Under the pieces are notes generated by a model, which made no database searches, was not told the origin of the DNA, and saw only the letters and a list, made by a program, of their open reading frames with translations. A program made the translations under genes and the position numbers. From contig NZ_JAUSFI010000021.1 of assembly GCF_030651495.1 (NCBI RefSeq), positions 1 through 55,408 on the forward strand: DNA of 55,408 nucleotides. The letters run 5' to 3'. Of this stretch, positions 1 to 9,088 are shown one piece after another. Source of the DNA: Undibacterium sp. (GTDB lineage: Bacteria; Pseudomonadota; Gammaproteobacteria; Burkholderiales; Burkholderiaceae_D). Position 1 is the stretch's first letter; the number at the start of each line of letters is the position of its first letter.

Positions 1-1
1 G

Positions 2-124
2 CTCGAATCGAACGATTTGCCGCTGGATGCGATTTGCCGCGCGATAGAAATCGATTTGCGGGAATCGCTGGAGGATGAGCATGTTCCAGAGCCGCTGCAA
101 GCAGTCAACTTCTGCCTGACCTGA
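2..124 (+). CDS. 3' end of an unidentified gene (partial)
   Basis: An open frame enters from the left edge and stops with TGA, giving 40 C-terminal residues that begin LESNDLPLDAICRAIEID and end LQAVNFCLT. The composition is acidic and looks like a real protein tail, without low complexity. It lies 49 nt before the CoA-transferase start on the same strand, so the two could be co-transcribed. I do not recognise the family from so short a piece. Confidence 0.5.
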   Translation, partial: LESNDLPLDAICRAIEIDLRESLEDEHVPEPLQAVNFCLT

Positions 125-173
125 TTGACCAGGCCCAGCAGATTACAGCATGAATTCAAATGAGGAGACCCGT

Positions 174-1727
174 ATGCCAGAGCATTTTCAAGACCGTATT
201 CGCCTGCCGCAATTAAGGGAACGCATTACCAGCGCAGCCGAGGCGGCGATGTGGGTAAAAAATGGCATGACCGTCGGCATGAGCGGCTTCACCCGCGCCG
301 GTGACGCCAAGGTCGTGCCGCTGGCCATCGCTGAACGCGCGCGCCACGAGCCGCTGAAAATCACCCTGATGACCGGCGCCTCGATGGGCAGTGATGTCGA
401 TAAAATCCTGACCGAAGCGCATGCGATTGCGAGTCGTATGCCGTTTCAGGCCGACCCTGTATTGCGCGCAGCGATTAATCGTGGCGAGGTGATGTTTGTC
501 GATCAGCATTTATCAGAGACCGTCGAGTTGTTGCGCTCAGGGCAAATCGCACCTATTGATGTGGCGATTATCGAAGCCATAGCGATCACCGAAACCGGCG
601 CCATCATCCCGACTACGTCCGTGGGCAACAGCGCCAGCTTTGCGATCCTGGCCGATAAGGTGATCGTCGAAATCAACCTGACGCAATCGCTGCAGCTGGA
701 AGGCCTGCACGACATTTTCATCCCCAAGCACAGGCCGCATCGCGAGCCGATCCCGCTGCTGTCGCCTAGCGACCGGATCGGCACCACGGCGATCCATATC
801 CCGCCCGAAAAAATTGTCGCCATCGTCATCACGGAAAAACTCGACAGTTCGTCGACCATTTTGCCGCCTGATGAAGAGACCGACGCGATTGCCCGGCATC
901 TGGTGAATTTCTTTAAAAATGAAGTGAGCGCGGGCCGGCTGACGGAAAGTTTGCTGCCGATACAGGCCGGCATAGGCACCATCGCCAATGCGGTGATGAC
1001 GGGCTTTATCGATAGCCCGTTCAAACACCTGACCATGTATTCCGAAGTCTTGCAGGACTCGACCTTTGACTTGTTTGATGCCGGCAAACTCGATTTTGCC
1101 TCGGGCTCATCGATTACGCTGTCAGCGCAAAAGCATCAGGAGGTGTTTGACAACATCGGACACTACAAAGACCGGCTGGTGTTGCGCCCGCAAGAAGTCA
1201 GCAACCATCCCGAAGTGATACGCCGTTTGGGGATCATCGCGATCAATACCGCGCTGGAAGTGGATATCTACGGCAACGTCAATTCCACCCATGTGCTGGG
1301 CACGCATATGATGAACGGCATCGGCGGCTCCGGCGATTTTGCCCGCAATGCGTATCTCTCGGTATTTGCCACCAAGTCGGTCGCCAAGGGCGGCAAGATA
1401 TCGAGCGTCGTGCCGATGGTGACGCATGTCGATCATACCGAACATGACGTCGATATCATCGTCACCGAAATCGGCCTGGCTGACTTGCGCGGGCTGGCAC
1501 CGCGTGAGCGCGCCCAGGTCATCATCAACCAGTGTGTCGCCGAGCCTTATCGCGCCATGCTGGAACAGTATGTCAATGCCGCCAACCAGCGCGGCGGCCA
1601 CACCCCGCATCTGCTGGAGCAGGCGTTTGCCTGGCATACCCGCTTTCGCGAGAGCGGCAGCATGATGGCCACGCCATGCCCCGCGGCAGACAGCGCAACG
1701 CAGCTGGCCGATATTGCCATCGCGTAA
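174..1727 (+). CDS. Succinyl-CoA:acetate CoA-transferase (acetyl-CoA hydrolase/transferase family)
   Basis: A 517-residue enzyme of the acetyl-CoA hydrolase/transferase family, expected to move CoA between succinyl-CoA or another acyl-CoA and acetate in the cytoplasm. Seen: the N-terminal GMSGFTRAGDAK segment, the glycine-rich QAGIGTIANAVMTGF segment, MYSEVLQDS with the likely catalytic glutamate at about residue 291 (AarC of Acetobacter uses Glu294), and GGSGDFARNAYLS near the C-terminus. I chose ATG 174 over an in-frame ATG at 150 because GAGGAG at 162-167 lies 6 nt before it, while the upstream ATG has no visible ribosome site. Exact acyl preference cannot be read from sequence. A palindromic repeat follows the stop. 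Confidence 0.9.
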   Translation: MPEHFQDRIRLPQLRERITSAAEAAMWVKNGMTVGMSGFTRAGDAKVVPLAIAERARHEPLKITLMTGASMGSDVDKILTEAHAIASRMPFQADPVLRAAINRGEVMFVDQHLSETVELLRSGQIAPIDVAIIEAIAITETGAIIPTTSVGNSASFAILADKVIVEINLTQSLQLEGLHDIFIPKHRPHREPIPLLSPSDRIGTTAIHIPPEKIVAIVITEKLDSSSTILPPDEETDAIARHLVNFFKNEVSAGRLTESLLPIQAGIGTIANAVMTGFIDSPFKHLTMYSEVLQDSTFDLFDAGKLDFASGSSITLSAQKHQEVFDNIGHYKDRLVLRPQEVSNHPEVIRRLGIIAINTALEVDIYGNVNSTHVLGTHMMNGIGGSGDFARNAYLSVFATKSVAKGGKISSVVPMVTHVDHTEHDVDIIVTEIGLADLRGLAPRERAQVIINQCVAEPYRAMLEQYVNAANQRGGHTPHLLEQAFAWHTRFRESGSMMATPCPAADSATQLADIAIA

Positions 1728-1746
1728 ATATTCGCCTGTGCAGTAA

Positions 1747-1851
1747 AAAAATCCACCACCCCTGCCAGCGCGCAGTGTCCATGCGGGTTTTCAGCCACTC
1801 CGGCCTGTAACCCGCATGGACTGTGCGTGAGCGGGGTGCTGGCATTTTATT
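1747..1851. repeat. Interspersed palindromic repeat, copy 1
   Basis: The arms CGCAGTGTCCATGCGGG and CCCGCATGGACTGTGCG (core about 1770-1828) can form a long imperfect hairpin, with outer arms carrying CACCCC and GGGGTG. The central segment is the reverse complement of that in the copy near 13.9 kb (CAGGCC, then GAGTGGCTG), so this copy is in the opposite orientation. It follows the CoA-transferase gene and precedes the gene at 2067. It could terminate or attenuate transcription, but no clean U-tract follows. Confidence 0.75.
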
Positions 1852-2066
1852 TCTGCTATCCAACGCCATTGCGCCAATCGGGGGCTGAACAAGCCTGGTT
1901 ATGCGATTTTCTTGAAAACCGCGGCCCGCCCCACTATGATTAACAATGCAAATCATCTCCTCTGGTGGCGCTGATAGGGCGGCAGCTGGAGAGTTCTCGA
2001 CTTGATTTGTGGTGCCAAGGGTGTTGACCCGTTCTGGCGCCGGCCAAATTTGGAGGGGGAATCGAC

Positions 2067-2393
2067 ATGGGTGAGCAAATCCGCAATGTGGTAACGCGCC
2101 TGGGTAGCGGCGCCGCTAGTGGGGGCAGCTGTGATATGCGCAGCTCTTCGGTGCGTACGGTAGCGGGGCCGATTCCTGTGGCTCTGGCGCGCGATCTCGA
2201 TGCCCTGGCCAAGCTGCATGAATACGATGCGACCTGTCTGGCCGGTGATTTGCTCGCTGCCGCCATCGAAGACGTGATCAGCGCCTTGCCAGGCAGCGTG
2301 CGGGAACAGATACGTCAGATTAAAGCGGACCATGCCAGTGCCGAAATCGAAGCACACCGCGAAGCGCTGAGCTGGGATTCTGGCGGAACTTAG
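2067..2393 (+). CDS. Small conserved-type protein with ribbon-helix-helix-like core
   Basis: A 108-residue protein with a strong ribosome site (GGAGGGGG about 9 nt before ATG). Residues about 38-75 (IPVALARDLDALAKLHEYDA, then LAGDLLAAAIEDVI) have the pattern of a short strand, helix, turn and helix seen in ribbon-helix-helix proteins and in small Pseudomonas/Burkholderiales proteins sometimes labelled pilin assembly or type 1 pili tip component. The first 35 residues are glycine/serine-rich and probably disordered. No partner antitoxin or toxin gene is adjacent. DNA binding is an inference, and the gene could equally be a protein-interaction module of unknown role. Confidence 0.65.
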   Translation: MGEQIRNVVTRLGSGAASGGSCDMRSSSVRTVAGPIPVALARDLDALAKLHEYDATCLAGDLLAAAIEDVISALPGSVREQIRQIKADHASAEIEAHREALSWDSGGT

Positions 2394-2645
2394 ATGCCGT
2401 CCGGCCTTGGCCTGGCTTGACTTGACTAGTTCAGTTCCCGTGCCGGTGAATAGGGACCCATCGTCATCAACGTCGCAAGAAGACTGGCAAGAAGGCGGGC
2501 GCTTCTGAAAACGCATTGGGAGAGCGGCGCGCGGCGCAACCGCAGTACTGGGTCAACGGTCTGTGCAGGTCTGTGCTCTAGAAATGGTTTTTTAGATATT
2601 TTTTCTTTAAAGAGGAGCACATAAGCCCAGCATCGGCGTTCCAGA

Positions 2646-4004
2646 TTAATTCTGTCGCAGATGTACCTGCCGTCCGGCGGCGTAAGTTGCCGCTACCGTG
2701 CGGTCATCGCCCAGCAGTGCCAGCACAAATAACAATTCTTCCAGACTGCCGGTGCGTGCGGTGCGGCGTGCCAGCAGTGGTGTGGCTTGCGGGTCTAGCA
2801 CGATGAAATCGGCTTCCGCACCGGCTACAAAGTTGCCTATTACCCCTTCCAGTTGCATGCTGCGCGCAGCGCCCAACGTCGCCAGATAGAACAGGCGCAA
2901 GGCTGGCAAATGGCTGCCGCCCATACGCGCCACTTTGTAAGCTTCGTTCATGGTTTGCAGCATACAAAATGAGGTGCCGCCACCGACATCGGTGGCCAGC
3001 GACAAGGCGAGGTGTTGCGCATCGGCGCGTGCAAAATCAAACAAGCCGCTGCCGAGAAACAGATTCGAGGTCGGGCAAATCGCCCCCGCTGATTGCGTTT
3101 CGACCATACGGGCACGGTCGGCATCATCGAGCCAGATGCAGTGGCCAAACATGGCGCGCGGGCGCAGCATGCCGAAGTGATCGTAGACATCGATATAGCT
3201 GCGCGCCTGCGGATACAGCGCTTTGACCCATGCCACCTCATCGGTGTTTTCGGCGACATGGGTTTGCAGGTAAGTGTCTGGATAGGCCCGTGCCAGTTCG
3301 CCGGCCAAGTGCATTTGCGCGTCGCTAGAGGTGGGCGCGAAGCGTGGTGTGATCGCATACAGCTGGCGGCCGCGCTGATGCCATTTTTTGATCAGCGCTT
3401 CGCTCTCGCGCGCGCCGCTCTCGGCGGTATCGCGTAAGAATTCCGGGCAGTTTCTGTCCATCATGACCTTGCCGGCCACCATGCGCAGATTGCGCGCTTC
3501 GCTCTCGGTAAAGAAGGCGTCGACCGATTCCGGATGGACGGTGCAATACACCATGGCGGTGGTGGTACCGCAGCGCAGCAATTCATCCAGGAAGAAACGG
3601 GCGACTTCACTGGCATGCGCGGGGTCGGAAAACTGGCGTTCGGTGGGGAAAGTGTACGTTTCCAGCCACGGTAACAGGCCAGGCGCGGACGACGCGATCA
3701 TGTCGGTTTGCGGATAGTGGACATGGGTATCGATAAAGCCGGGCAGGATGATTTTGCCGCGATAATCCTGCACGCTCAAGCCTTCGGGCAAGGTGTTTTT
3801 GAGCCCTGCATAATCGCCAGCCGCCTGGACTTTGCCGTCCCTGATGATTAACAAGCCATCTTCATGCCAGACATGCGCATCTTGGTGAAACGCCGGATCG
3901 CAGGTGAAATGCAGTACGCTGGCGCGGTAGGCTTGCAGCTCAGTGTTACTGGCATTGGTATTGCTGTTGTTACCGGCGCTGTTGCTAAAATCGGTGTTGG
4001 CCAT
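2646..4004 (-). CDS. guaD: Guanine deaminase
   Basis: A 452-residue amidohydrolase predicted to convert guanine to xanthine and ammonia in the cytoplasm. Seen: the metal-site motif THVHYP at residues 93-98 inside PGFIDTHVHYPQTDMIAS, the central TCVH-like TVHPESVDAFF region, the zinc/substrate histidines in QTHVAENTDEV and FGHCIWLDD, and the late aspartate in LATDVGGGTSFCML. This layout matches bacterial GuaD. The first 22 residues are unusually rich in Asn and Ser, which may be a disordered extension. It is the last gene of the xdhABC-guaD cluster, 46 nt after xdhC. Its product, xanthine, is the substrate of the enzyme encoded upstream. Confidence 0.93.
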   Translation of the reverse strand: MANTDFSNSAGNNSNTNASNTELQAYRASVLHFTCDPAFHQDAHVWHEDGLLIIRDGKVQAAGDYAGLKNTLPEGLSVQDYRGKIILPGFIDTHVHYPQTDMIASSAPGLLPWLETYTFPTERQFSDPAHASEVARFFLDELLRCGTTTAMVYCTVHPESVDAFFTESEARNLRMVAGKVMMDRNCPEFLRDTAESGARESEALIKKWHQRGRQLYAITPRFAPTSSDAQMHLAGELARAYPDTYLQTHVAENTDEVAWVKALYPQARSYIDVYDHFGMLRPRAMFGHCIWLDDADRARMVETQSAGAICPTSNLFLGSGLFDFARADAQHLALSLATDVGGGTSFCMLQTMNEAYKVARMGGSHLPALRLFYLATLGAARSMQLEGVIGNFVAGAEADFIVLDPQATPLLARRTARTGSLEELLFVLALLGDDRTVAATYAAGRQVHLRQN

Positions 4005-4050
4005 CGTGGCGCGTCCTAAAGAAAAAAATGTGTGCTTGCTGGCGCAGCGG

Positions 4051-5082
4051 TCATCCGCCCTGCGAGGCGGCTTCCCATACTTGCAGTAATTGTGCGGCTA
4101 CCGAGGCGGCGATGACAGCAGGCTCTTTGCCACGGATGCCGGGTAAGCCTATCGGGCAAACCATTTTTGCCAAACGCTGATCGCTCATGCCACGTTGGCG
4201 CAGCCGATGTTCAAACTGCCTGCGCTTGGTCTCCGAGCCTATCATCCCGAACCAGGCAAAGTCGTTGTGCCGCAAAATATGTTCTGCCAGGTGTTGATCC
4301 AGCGCATGGCTATGCGTCAGCACCAGAAAAGATACGCCGGCGCGGGCCGATCTGATCAGCGCCTCCGGTGTATCGGTGGCGGCCATTTTGACGTTGGACG
4401 GCAAGACCGACGGGAACATGTCTTCGCGCGCATCTACCCAGGTGATCTGGCAGGGCAATTCAGCCAGCGCACGGATGATCGCGGCGCCGACATGGCCGGC
4501 GCCAAACAGTATCAGGTGTGCTTGATATGCCAGGCAGGCATCGAGTAGCCAGCGTTGTCCGGCATCATCGAGTATCACCTGGCATGCAGGCATATTTACC
4601 CTTTGCGCAGCCAGTTGCATAGGCCAAGCCGGCCCGAGCAAGCGCATTCCGGCCTGGTCGCATACAGTCGGCGCCCTGATGTCATCCAAAGAGACCAGGC
4701 GCCAGCTATCTTGCCCACGTTGCCAGCGCTGATCCAGGCCATTAAAATCATCCGCTGCCTCATGTTCTCTCCGTTCAAACGCCAGATGCACTGCGCCGCC
4801 GCAGCATTGCCCCAGACTAGGGCCTAAGGCAAGACGTTGCAGATGTCGCTCGGCAGCAAGGGTGCCCGCAGGCAGGGTTAACATTGCGCGGGCAATGTCG
4901 ATGGCGCGCATTTCCAGATGGCCGCCGCCGATGGTGTCAAAGCTCTGGTCTGGTGTCACCAGCATTTTTGCGCCCGCTGCACGTGGCGCGGAGCCGGCGA
5001 CCTTCGCCACCGTGACCAATATCGACGGTGCTGTCTGCGTGGCGAGGGCATTGAACCAGTGATTCATCGCGGCGTCACCCAC
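4051..5082 (-). CDS. xdhC: Xanthine dehydrogenase accessory protein XdhC
   Basis: A 343-residue molybdenum-cofactor chaperone of the XdhC/CoxI family, needed in known systems to bind and sulfurate Moco before insertion into XdhB. Seen: GGGHLEMRAIDIAR near residue 50, the paired-cysteine motif LGQCCGGAVHL, a Rossmann-like ILFGAGHVGAAIIRALAE in the middle, GMIGSETKRRQF, and CPIGLPGIRGKEPAVIA at the end. The frame opens with GTG immediately after the xdhB stop codon; an ATG five codons in (5067) gives MNHWFNALAT and is an equally plausible start. Either way it is translationally coupled to xdhB. Confidence 0.9.
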   Translation of the reverse strand: MGDAAMNHWFNALATQTAPSILVTVAKVAGSAPRAAGAKMLVTPDQSFDTIGGGHLEMRAIDIARAMLTLPAGTLAAERHLQRLALGPSLGQCCGGAVHLAFERREHEAADDFNGLDQRWQRGQDSWRLVSLDDIRAPTVCDQAGMRLLGPAWPMQLAAQRVNMPACQVILDDAGQRWLLDACLAYQAHLILFGAGHVGAAIIRALAELPCQITWVDAREDMFPSVLPSNVKMAATDTPEALIRSARAGVSFLVLTHSHALDQHLAEHILRHNDFAWFGMIGSETKRRQFEHRLRQRGMSDQRLAKMVCPIGLPGIRGKEPAVIAASVAAQLLQVWEAASQGG

Positions 5083-7440
5083 TCACTTACCGGCATGGGC
5101 CATCTCCGTGACCGCTTCGACAGACGTCAAAATCGCCTCGCTGGTGGCAGGGGAGTTCAACGGTGGATTGAACCTGTATGCAGCCACGCTGGCGACCGCA
5201 TCACGGATGGCGAAAAACACCGAAAACGAGAGCAATAAAGGAGGTTCGCCGACGGCTTTAGAGCGGTGGATACTGTCTTGCACATTGCGGTTGTTAAACA
5301 AGTTGACGCGGAAATCTTCCGGGCAATCCGAGATCGCCGGTATCTTATACGTCGAGGGGGCGTGCGTCATCAACTTGCCGTCCTGGTTCCACCACAGCTG
5401 TTCGGTCGTCAGCCAGCCCATGCCCTGAATGAAAGCGCCTTCCACCTGGCCGATATCAAGCGCCGGATTCAACGATTGCCCGGCATCGTATAAAACATCG
5501 GCACGCAACAGTTTCCATTCGCCCGTCAGGGTATCGACGATGACTTCCGACACCGCGGCACCGTAAGCAAAATAAGAGAAAGGGTTGCCGTTCATGCTCT
5601 TCTGGTCCCAATGCAGGCCGGGCGTGGCATAGAAGCCGTCTGACCAAAGTTGTATCCGCGCCAGATAAGCTTGACGCACCAGTTCTTCAAAAGCAATGGC
5701 CTGGTGATGGAGATGAATCATGCCATTGGCAAACTGGACAGAGGCCACATCACCGCCATACGTCTTGACAGCAAATTCGGCCAGACGCTGACGGATGGTC
5801 CGGGCGGCATCTTGCGCCGCCTTGCCATTCAGATCGGCACCGGTAGAAGCGGCCGTCGCTGAGGTATTGGCAATCTTGCTGGTGTCAGTGGCGGTCGTGC
5901 GCACCATGGCCAGGGCAATGCCCAATTCATGCGCCACCACCTGGCAGACTTTGGTATTGATGCCCTGGCCCATTTCGGTGCCGCCATGATTCACCAGTAC
6001 CGAGCCATCGGTGTAGACATGCACCAGCGCGCCGGCCTGATTGAAATGCGTGACGTTAAACGCAATGCCAAATTTAACCGGCGTCAGCGCCAATCCTTTT
6101 TTCAGTACGGGACTCGTGGCGTTAAATGCCCGTAGCTCAGCGCGCCGTTGCCGGTATGCGCTGCTCACTTCCAGTTCGGCGACCAATTCATGAATCACGT
6201 TATCCACGACTTTTTGGCCGTATTGGGTAAGGTTGCGCCCTTCTGCATCATTGTGTCCGTAAAAATTGATCTTGCGGATATCCAGCGCATCTTGCCCCAG
6301 GTTGCGGGCGATTTCATCGATGATGGTTTCAATTGCCATCGCGCCTTGCGGGCCGCCAAAACCACGAAACGCCGTGTTCGACTGGGTATTGGTTTTGCCG
6401 CAGAGCGCGATGATATCGACATCGGCCAGGTAGTAGGCATTATCAACATGGCAGACCGCACGGGTCGCCACCGGTGCCGACAGATCGGCCGAAAACCCGG
6501 CACGCAATACCATCTCGACCCTGACGGCAAGAATGCGGCCGGTATCGTCATAGCCGACGTCATATTCATACTGAAAGCAATGGCGCTTGCCGCTGACCAG
6601 CATGTCATCATCACGATCGGCGCGCAGCTTGACCGGACGTTTCAGGTGGAAGGCGCAAATCGACGCCAAGGCCGCCCACAAGGCTGATTGCGATTCCTTG
6701 CCACCAAAGCCGCCGCCCATACGGCGGCATTCGACCACGATATGGTGCGCATGCACACCCAATGCCTGCGCCACGACATGCTGCATTTCGGTCGGATGCT
6801 GCGTCGAGCACAGCACCAGCATGCCCTGGTCTTCTTTCGGTATCGCGTAGGAAACCTGCCCTTCCAGATAAAAGTGTTCTTGCCCGCCGACAAACAGTTC
6901 ACCCTTGAGCCGGTGTGCCGCTTTCTCCAAAGCCTGCTGCGCATCGCCGCGCTGCAGGCGCATCGGCGGCACCACGAAAGAGTGCGCTTTTTTGGCGTCT
7001 TGCGGCGTCATGATGGCGGCTAATTCCTGATACCTTATCTCTGCTTTGCGCGCGGCACGGCGTGCGTGGTCGTGGCTGTCGGCCACCACCACAAAAATCG
7101 GCTGGCCGACATATTCAACCAGGCCGGCAGACAACATCGGATCATCGTGGATGATGGGGCCGCAATCGTTGCTGCCGGGAATATCTTGGGCGGTGTACAC
7201 CGCAACTACGCCTGGCGAACGCTTTACCTCCGCCAGATTCATCGACAGGATATGCGCGTGCGCCTTGGTTGACAGGCCCAGCGCAGCGTGCAGGGTGCCC
7301 TGTAGTTCTGGAATGTCGTCGGTATAAGTGGCTTCACCCGAGACGTGTAAAACCGCCGATTCGTGCGGATGGGGGCGGCCGATGTCGGCCCAGCTGGCAG
7401 CGGCTTGTCCGGTCGGCGGGCGTGGCGCTGGTTTGCTCAT
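5083..7440 (-). CDS. xdhB: Xanthine dehydrogenase, molybdopterin-binding subunit
   Basis: A 785-residue large subunit of a two-subunit bacterial xanthine dehydrogenase (hypoxanthine to xanthine to urate). Seen: the entry domain around VLHVSGEATYTDDIPE, Moco-site glycine loops GGGFGGKESQSA and RGFGGPQGAMAIE, TEMGQGINTKVCQV, and the late KAVGEPPLLL with the catalytic glutamate of the family. The frame is open further upstream, but I place the start at 7440 (MSKPAPRPPTG), where ATG overlaps the xdhA stop as ATGA. This is standard for coupled subunits and gives the usual family length. Confidence 0.94.
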   Translation of the reverse strand: MSKPAPRPPTGQAAASWADIGRPHPHESAVLHVSGEATYTDDIPELQGTLHAALGLSTKAHAHILSMNLAEVKRSPGVVAVYTAQDIPGSNDCGPIIHDDPMLSAGLVEYVGQPIFVVVADSHDHARRAARKAEIRYQELAAIMTPQDAKKAHSFVVPPMRLQRGDAQQALEKAAHRLKGELFVGGQEHFYLEGQVSYAIPKEDQGMLVLCSTQHPTEMQHVVAQALGVHAHHIVVECRRMGGGFGGKESQSALWAALASICAFHLKRPVKLRADRDDDMLVSGKRHCFQYEYDVGYDDTGRILAVRVEMVLRAGFSADLSAPVATRAVCHVDNAYYLADVDIIALCGKTNTQSNTAFRGFGGPQGAMAIETIIDEIARNLGQDALDIRKINFYGHNDAEGRNLTQYGQKVVDNVIHELVAELEVSSAYRQRRAELRAFNATSPVLKKGLALTPVKFGIAFNVTHFNQAGALVHVYTDGSVLVNHGGTEMGQGINTKVCQVVAHELGIALAMVRTTATDTSKIANTSATAASTGADLNGKAAQDAARTIRQRLAEFAVKTYGGDVASVQFANGMIHLHHQAIAFEELVRQAYLARIQLWSDGFYATPGLHWDQKSMNGNPFSYFAYGAAVSEVIVDTLTGEWKLLRADVLYDAGQSLNPALDIGQVEGAFIQGMGWLTTEQLWWNQDGKLMTHAPSTYKIPAISDCPEDFRVNLFNNRNVQDSIHRSKAVGEPPLLLSFSVFFAIRDAVASVAAYRFNPPLNSPATSEAILTSVEAVTEMAHAGK

Positions 7441-8933
7441 GGGGCATTCTCTGCGCTGGTCAGCGGCCGACTGGCAAACGTATTCAGGGATGTTATTGCC
7501 ATGGGTGCATCGGGGCGCGTCTCTAGCCAAAAACGACGCAACAGATTTTGCGCCGCTTTCATGCGGTATGCGCCGGAGGCGCGCATATCGCTTAAGGGGC
7601 TGTAATCCTGCGCCAGCATGGCCATCGCGTTTTTCAGCGTCGCTTCATTCCAGATCTGGCCGTTCAGCGCCGCTTCGGCTTTCGCTGCGCGTCTGGATGT
7701 GGCCGCCATGCCGCCGTAAGCAATATGCGCATCACTGACCTTGTCGCCGTCCAGCGATATCGCGTATGCCGCACATACGGCTGAAATATCCTGGCCATAT
7801 CGTTTGGCCAGTTTGTAAGTACGGAACTGCACTGCCGCCCGCGGCAAGGGAATATGCACCGCTTCGACGAATTCGCCCGGCTGCAACGCTGTCTTCATGT
7901 AATCCAGATAAAAATCTTCCAGCAAGATCACGCGCTGGCCAAGGCTGCTGCGCAAGACGATTTCTGCTCCGAGCGCAATCATCCAGGGGGCAGAATCACC
8001 AATCGGTGAGCCATTTGCGATGTTGCCGCCGAGCGTGCCGATATGACGGATCGGTAAAGACGCAAAGCGCTGCCACATTTCTGTCAGTTCATCCTTGTAA
8101 TGACGGCATACCGCTGCATAGGCATCGTTCAGCGAGACGCCGGCACCTATCTCGATCTTGCCATGACGTTCAACGATGGTGTTGAGCTCTGCCACTTCAC
8201 GCAGGTAAATGATGTCGCCCAGATCGCGCATCTGTTTGGTGACCCACAGGCCGACATCGGTCGCACCGGACAAGAGGCAGGCATTCGGTTTGACGGTGCG
8301 TATTTTGATCAATTGCGCCAGCGTGCGCGGGGCGTAGAAGGCCTGGCCATCACGTTCGTAAATGAACATCTCGCTGCGCTGCAAATCGTGTAAAACGCTG
8401 GCCAGTGCAGCCTGATCCAATGTCACTTCAGGCAATTCACCCATGCGCCTGGCGGCATCGATGATCGGACGGTAGCCAGTGCAGCGGCACAGATTGCCAG
8501 ACAAAGTTTCGTCGATTTCCTTGCGCCACGGTGCGCCAGTTTTCTGCTCTTTTTTCAGATACAGGCTCCACAGGGACATCGCGAAACCGGGCGTGCAGAA
8601 ACCGCATTGTGAACCGTGACATTCGACCAGTGCTTGCTGTACCGGGTGTAGGGTGCCGTCGGGCTGCTTCAGATCTTCTACCGTGAATAGCGCCTTGCCG
8701 TCCAGCGTAGGCATGAACTGGATGCAGGAATTAACCGATGTCAACTCCAGTTGGCCATGCCTTATCGCGCCGATCACCACGGTGCAGGCGCCACAATCGC
8801 CCTCGGCGCAGCCTTCCTTGGTACCAGTGCAATGGCGGTCTTCGCGCAAATGCTGCAAAATTGTGCGTGTAGGCGCGACATCATCCACGACCTGAACCTG
8901 GCCTTGGTAGTAAAAACGCATTGGGTCTGACAT
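7437..8933 (-). CDS. xdhA: Xanthine dehydrogenase, iron-sulfur/FAD subunit
   Basis: A 498-residue small subunit carrying the two [2Fe-2S] clusters and FAD. Seen: the first cluster motif CAEGDCGACTVVIG near residue 45, the second in SQCGFCTPGFAMS and SGNLCRCTGYRP (about 110-155), then the FAD domain with LSGATDVGLWVTKQ and LGGNIANGSPIGDSAP, and the CO dehydrogenase flavoprotein C-terminal domain. GGAG lies a few nt before the ATG. It is the first gene of the operon. A 13-nt tandem repeat lies in its presumed promoter region. Confidence 0.95.
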   Translation of the reverse strand: MSDPMRFYYQGQVQVVDDVAPTRTILQHLREDRHCTGTKEGCAEGDCGACTVVIGAIRHGQLELTSVNSCIQFMPTLDGKALFTVEDLKQPDGTLHPVQQALVECHGSQCGFCTPGFAMSLWSLYLKKEQKTGAPWRKEIDETLSGNLCRCTGYRPIIDAARRMGELPEVTLDQAALASVLHDLQRSEMFIYERDGQAFYAPRTLAQLIKIRTVKPNACLLSGATDVGLWVTKQMRDLGDIIYLREVAELNTIVERHGKIEIGAGVSLNDAYAAVCRHYKDELTEMWQRFASLPIRHIGTLGGNIANGSPIGDSAPWMIALGAEIVLRSSLGQRVILLEDFYLDYMKTALQPGEFVEAVHIPLPRAAVQFRTYKLAKRYGQDISAVCAAYAISLDGDKVSDAHIAYGGMAATSRRAAKAEAALNGQIWNEATLKNAMAMLAQDYSPLSDMRASGAYRMKAAQNLLRRFWLETRPDAPMAITSLNTFASRPLTSAENAP

Positions 8934-8943
8934 GGGTGCTCCG

Positions 8944-8969
8944 TTTTAAAGCCCTTTTTTAAAGCCCTT
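8944..8969. repeat. Two tandem 13-nt units upstream of xdhA
   Basis: The unit TTTTAAAGCCCTT occurs twice head to tail (8944-8956 and 8957-8969), 11 nt before the xdhA start. It overlaps the leader or promoter of the purine operon. It may be a regulator site or a simple duplication; no regulator gene is adjacent. Confidence 0.6.
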
Positions 8970-9019
8970 CTATGGCGAGCTTAGCATTTGTGACGCTGGC
9001 TACTACCTGTTAACAGCGC

Positions 9020-9059
9020 AGCCAAAACCAAAACCCGGATCAACTGGCTGGCTATCCGG
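9020..9059 (-). terminator. Possible terminator of the REC-PAS gene
   Basis: On the minus strand, CCGGAT and ATCCGG pair around a 13-nt loop and are followed by TTTTGGTTTTGG. The position just after the REC-PAS gene stop fits a weak intrinsic terminator. The stem is only 6 bp and the U-tract is interrupted. Confidence 0.4.
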
Positions 9060-9088
9060 CAAAAAACTCATCAGCGATGGATGCCGTT

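Noticed and set aside
2462..2581. Lys/Arg-rich frame (RRKKTGKKAG) resembling a histone H1-like tail
   Set aside because: Only 39 codons, no start codon or ribosome site, and in a convergent spacer; probably chance.
6148..6687. 179-codon frame on the plus strand
   Set aside because: It is wholly antisense to xdhB, with composition explained by the codon pattern of the real gene; no start signals.
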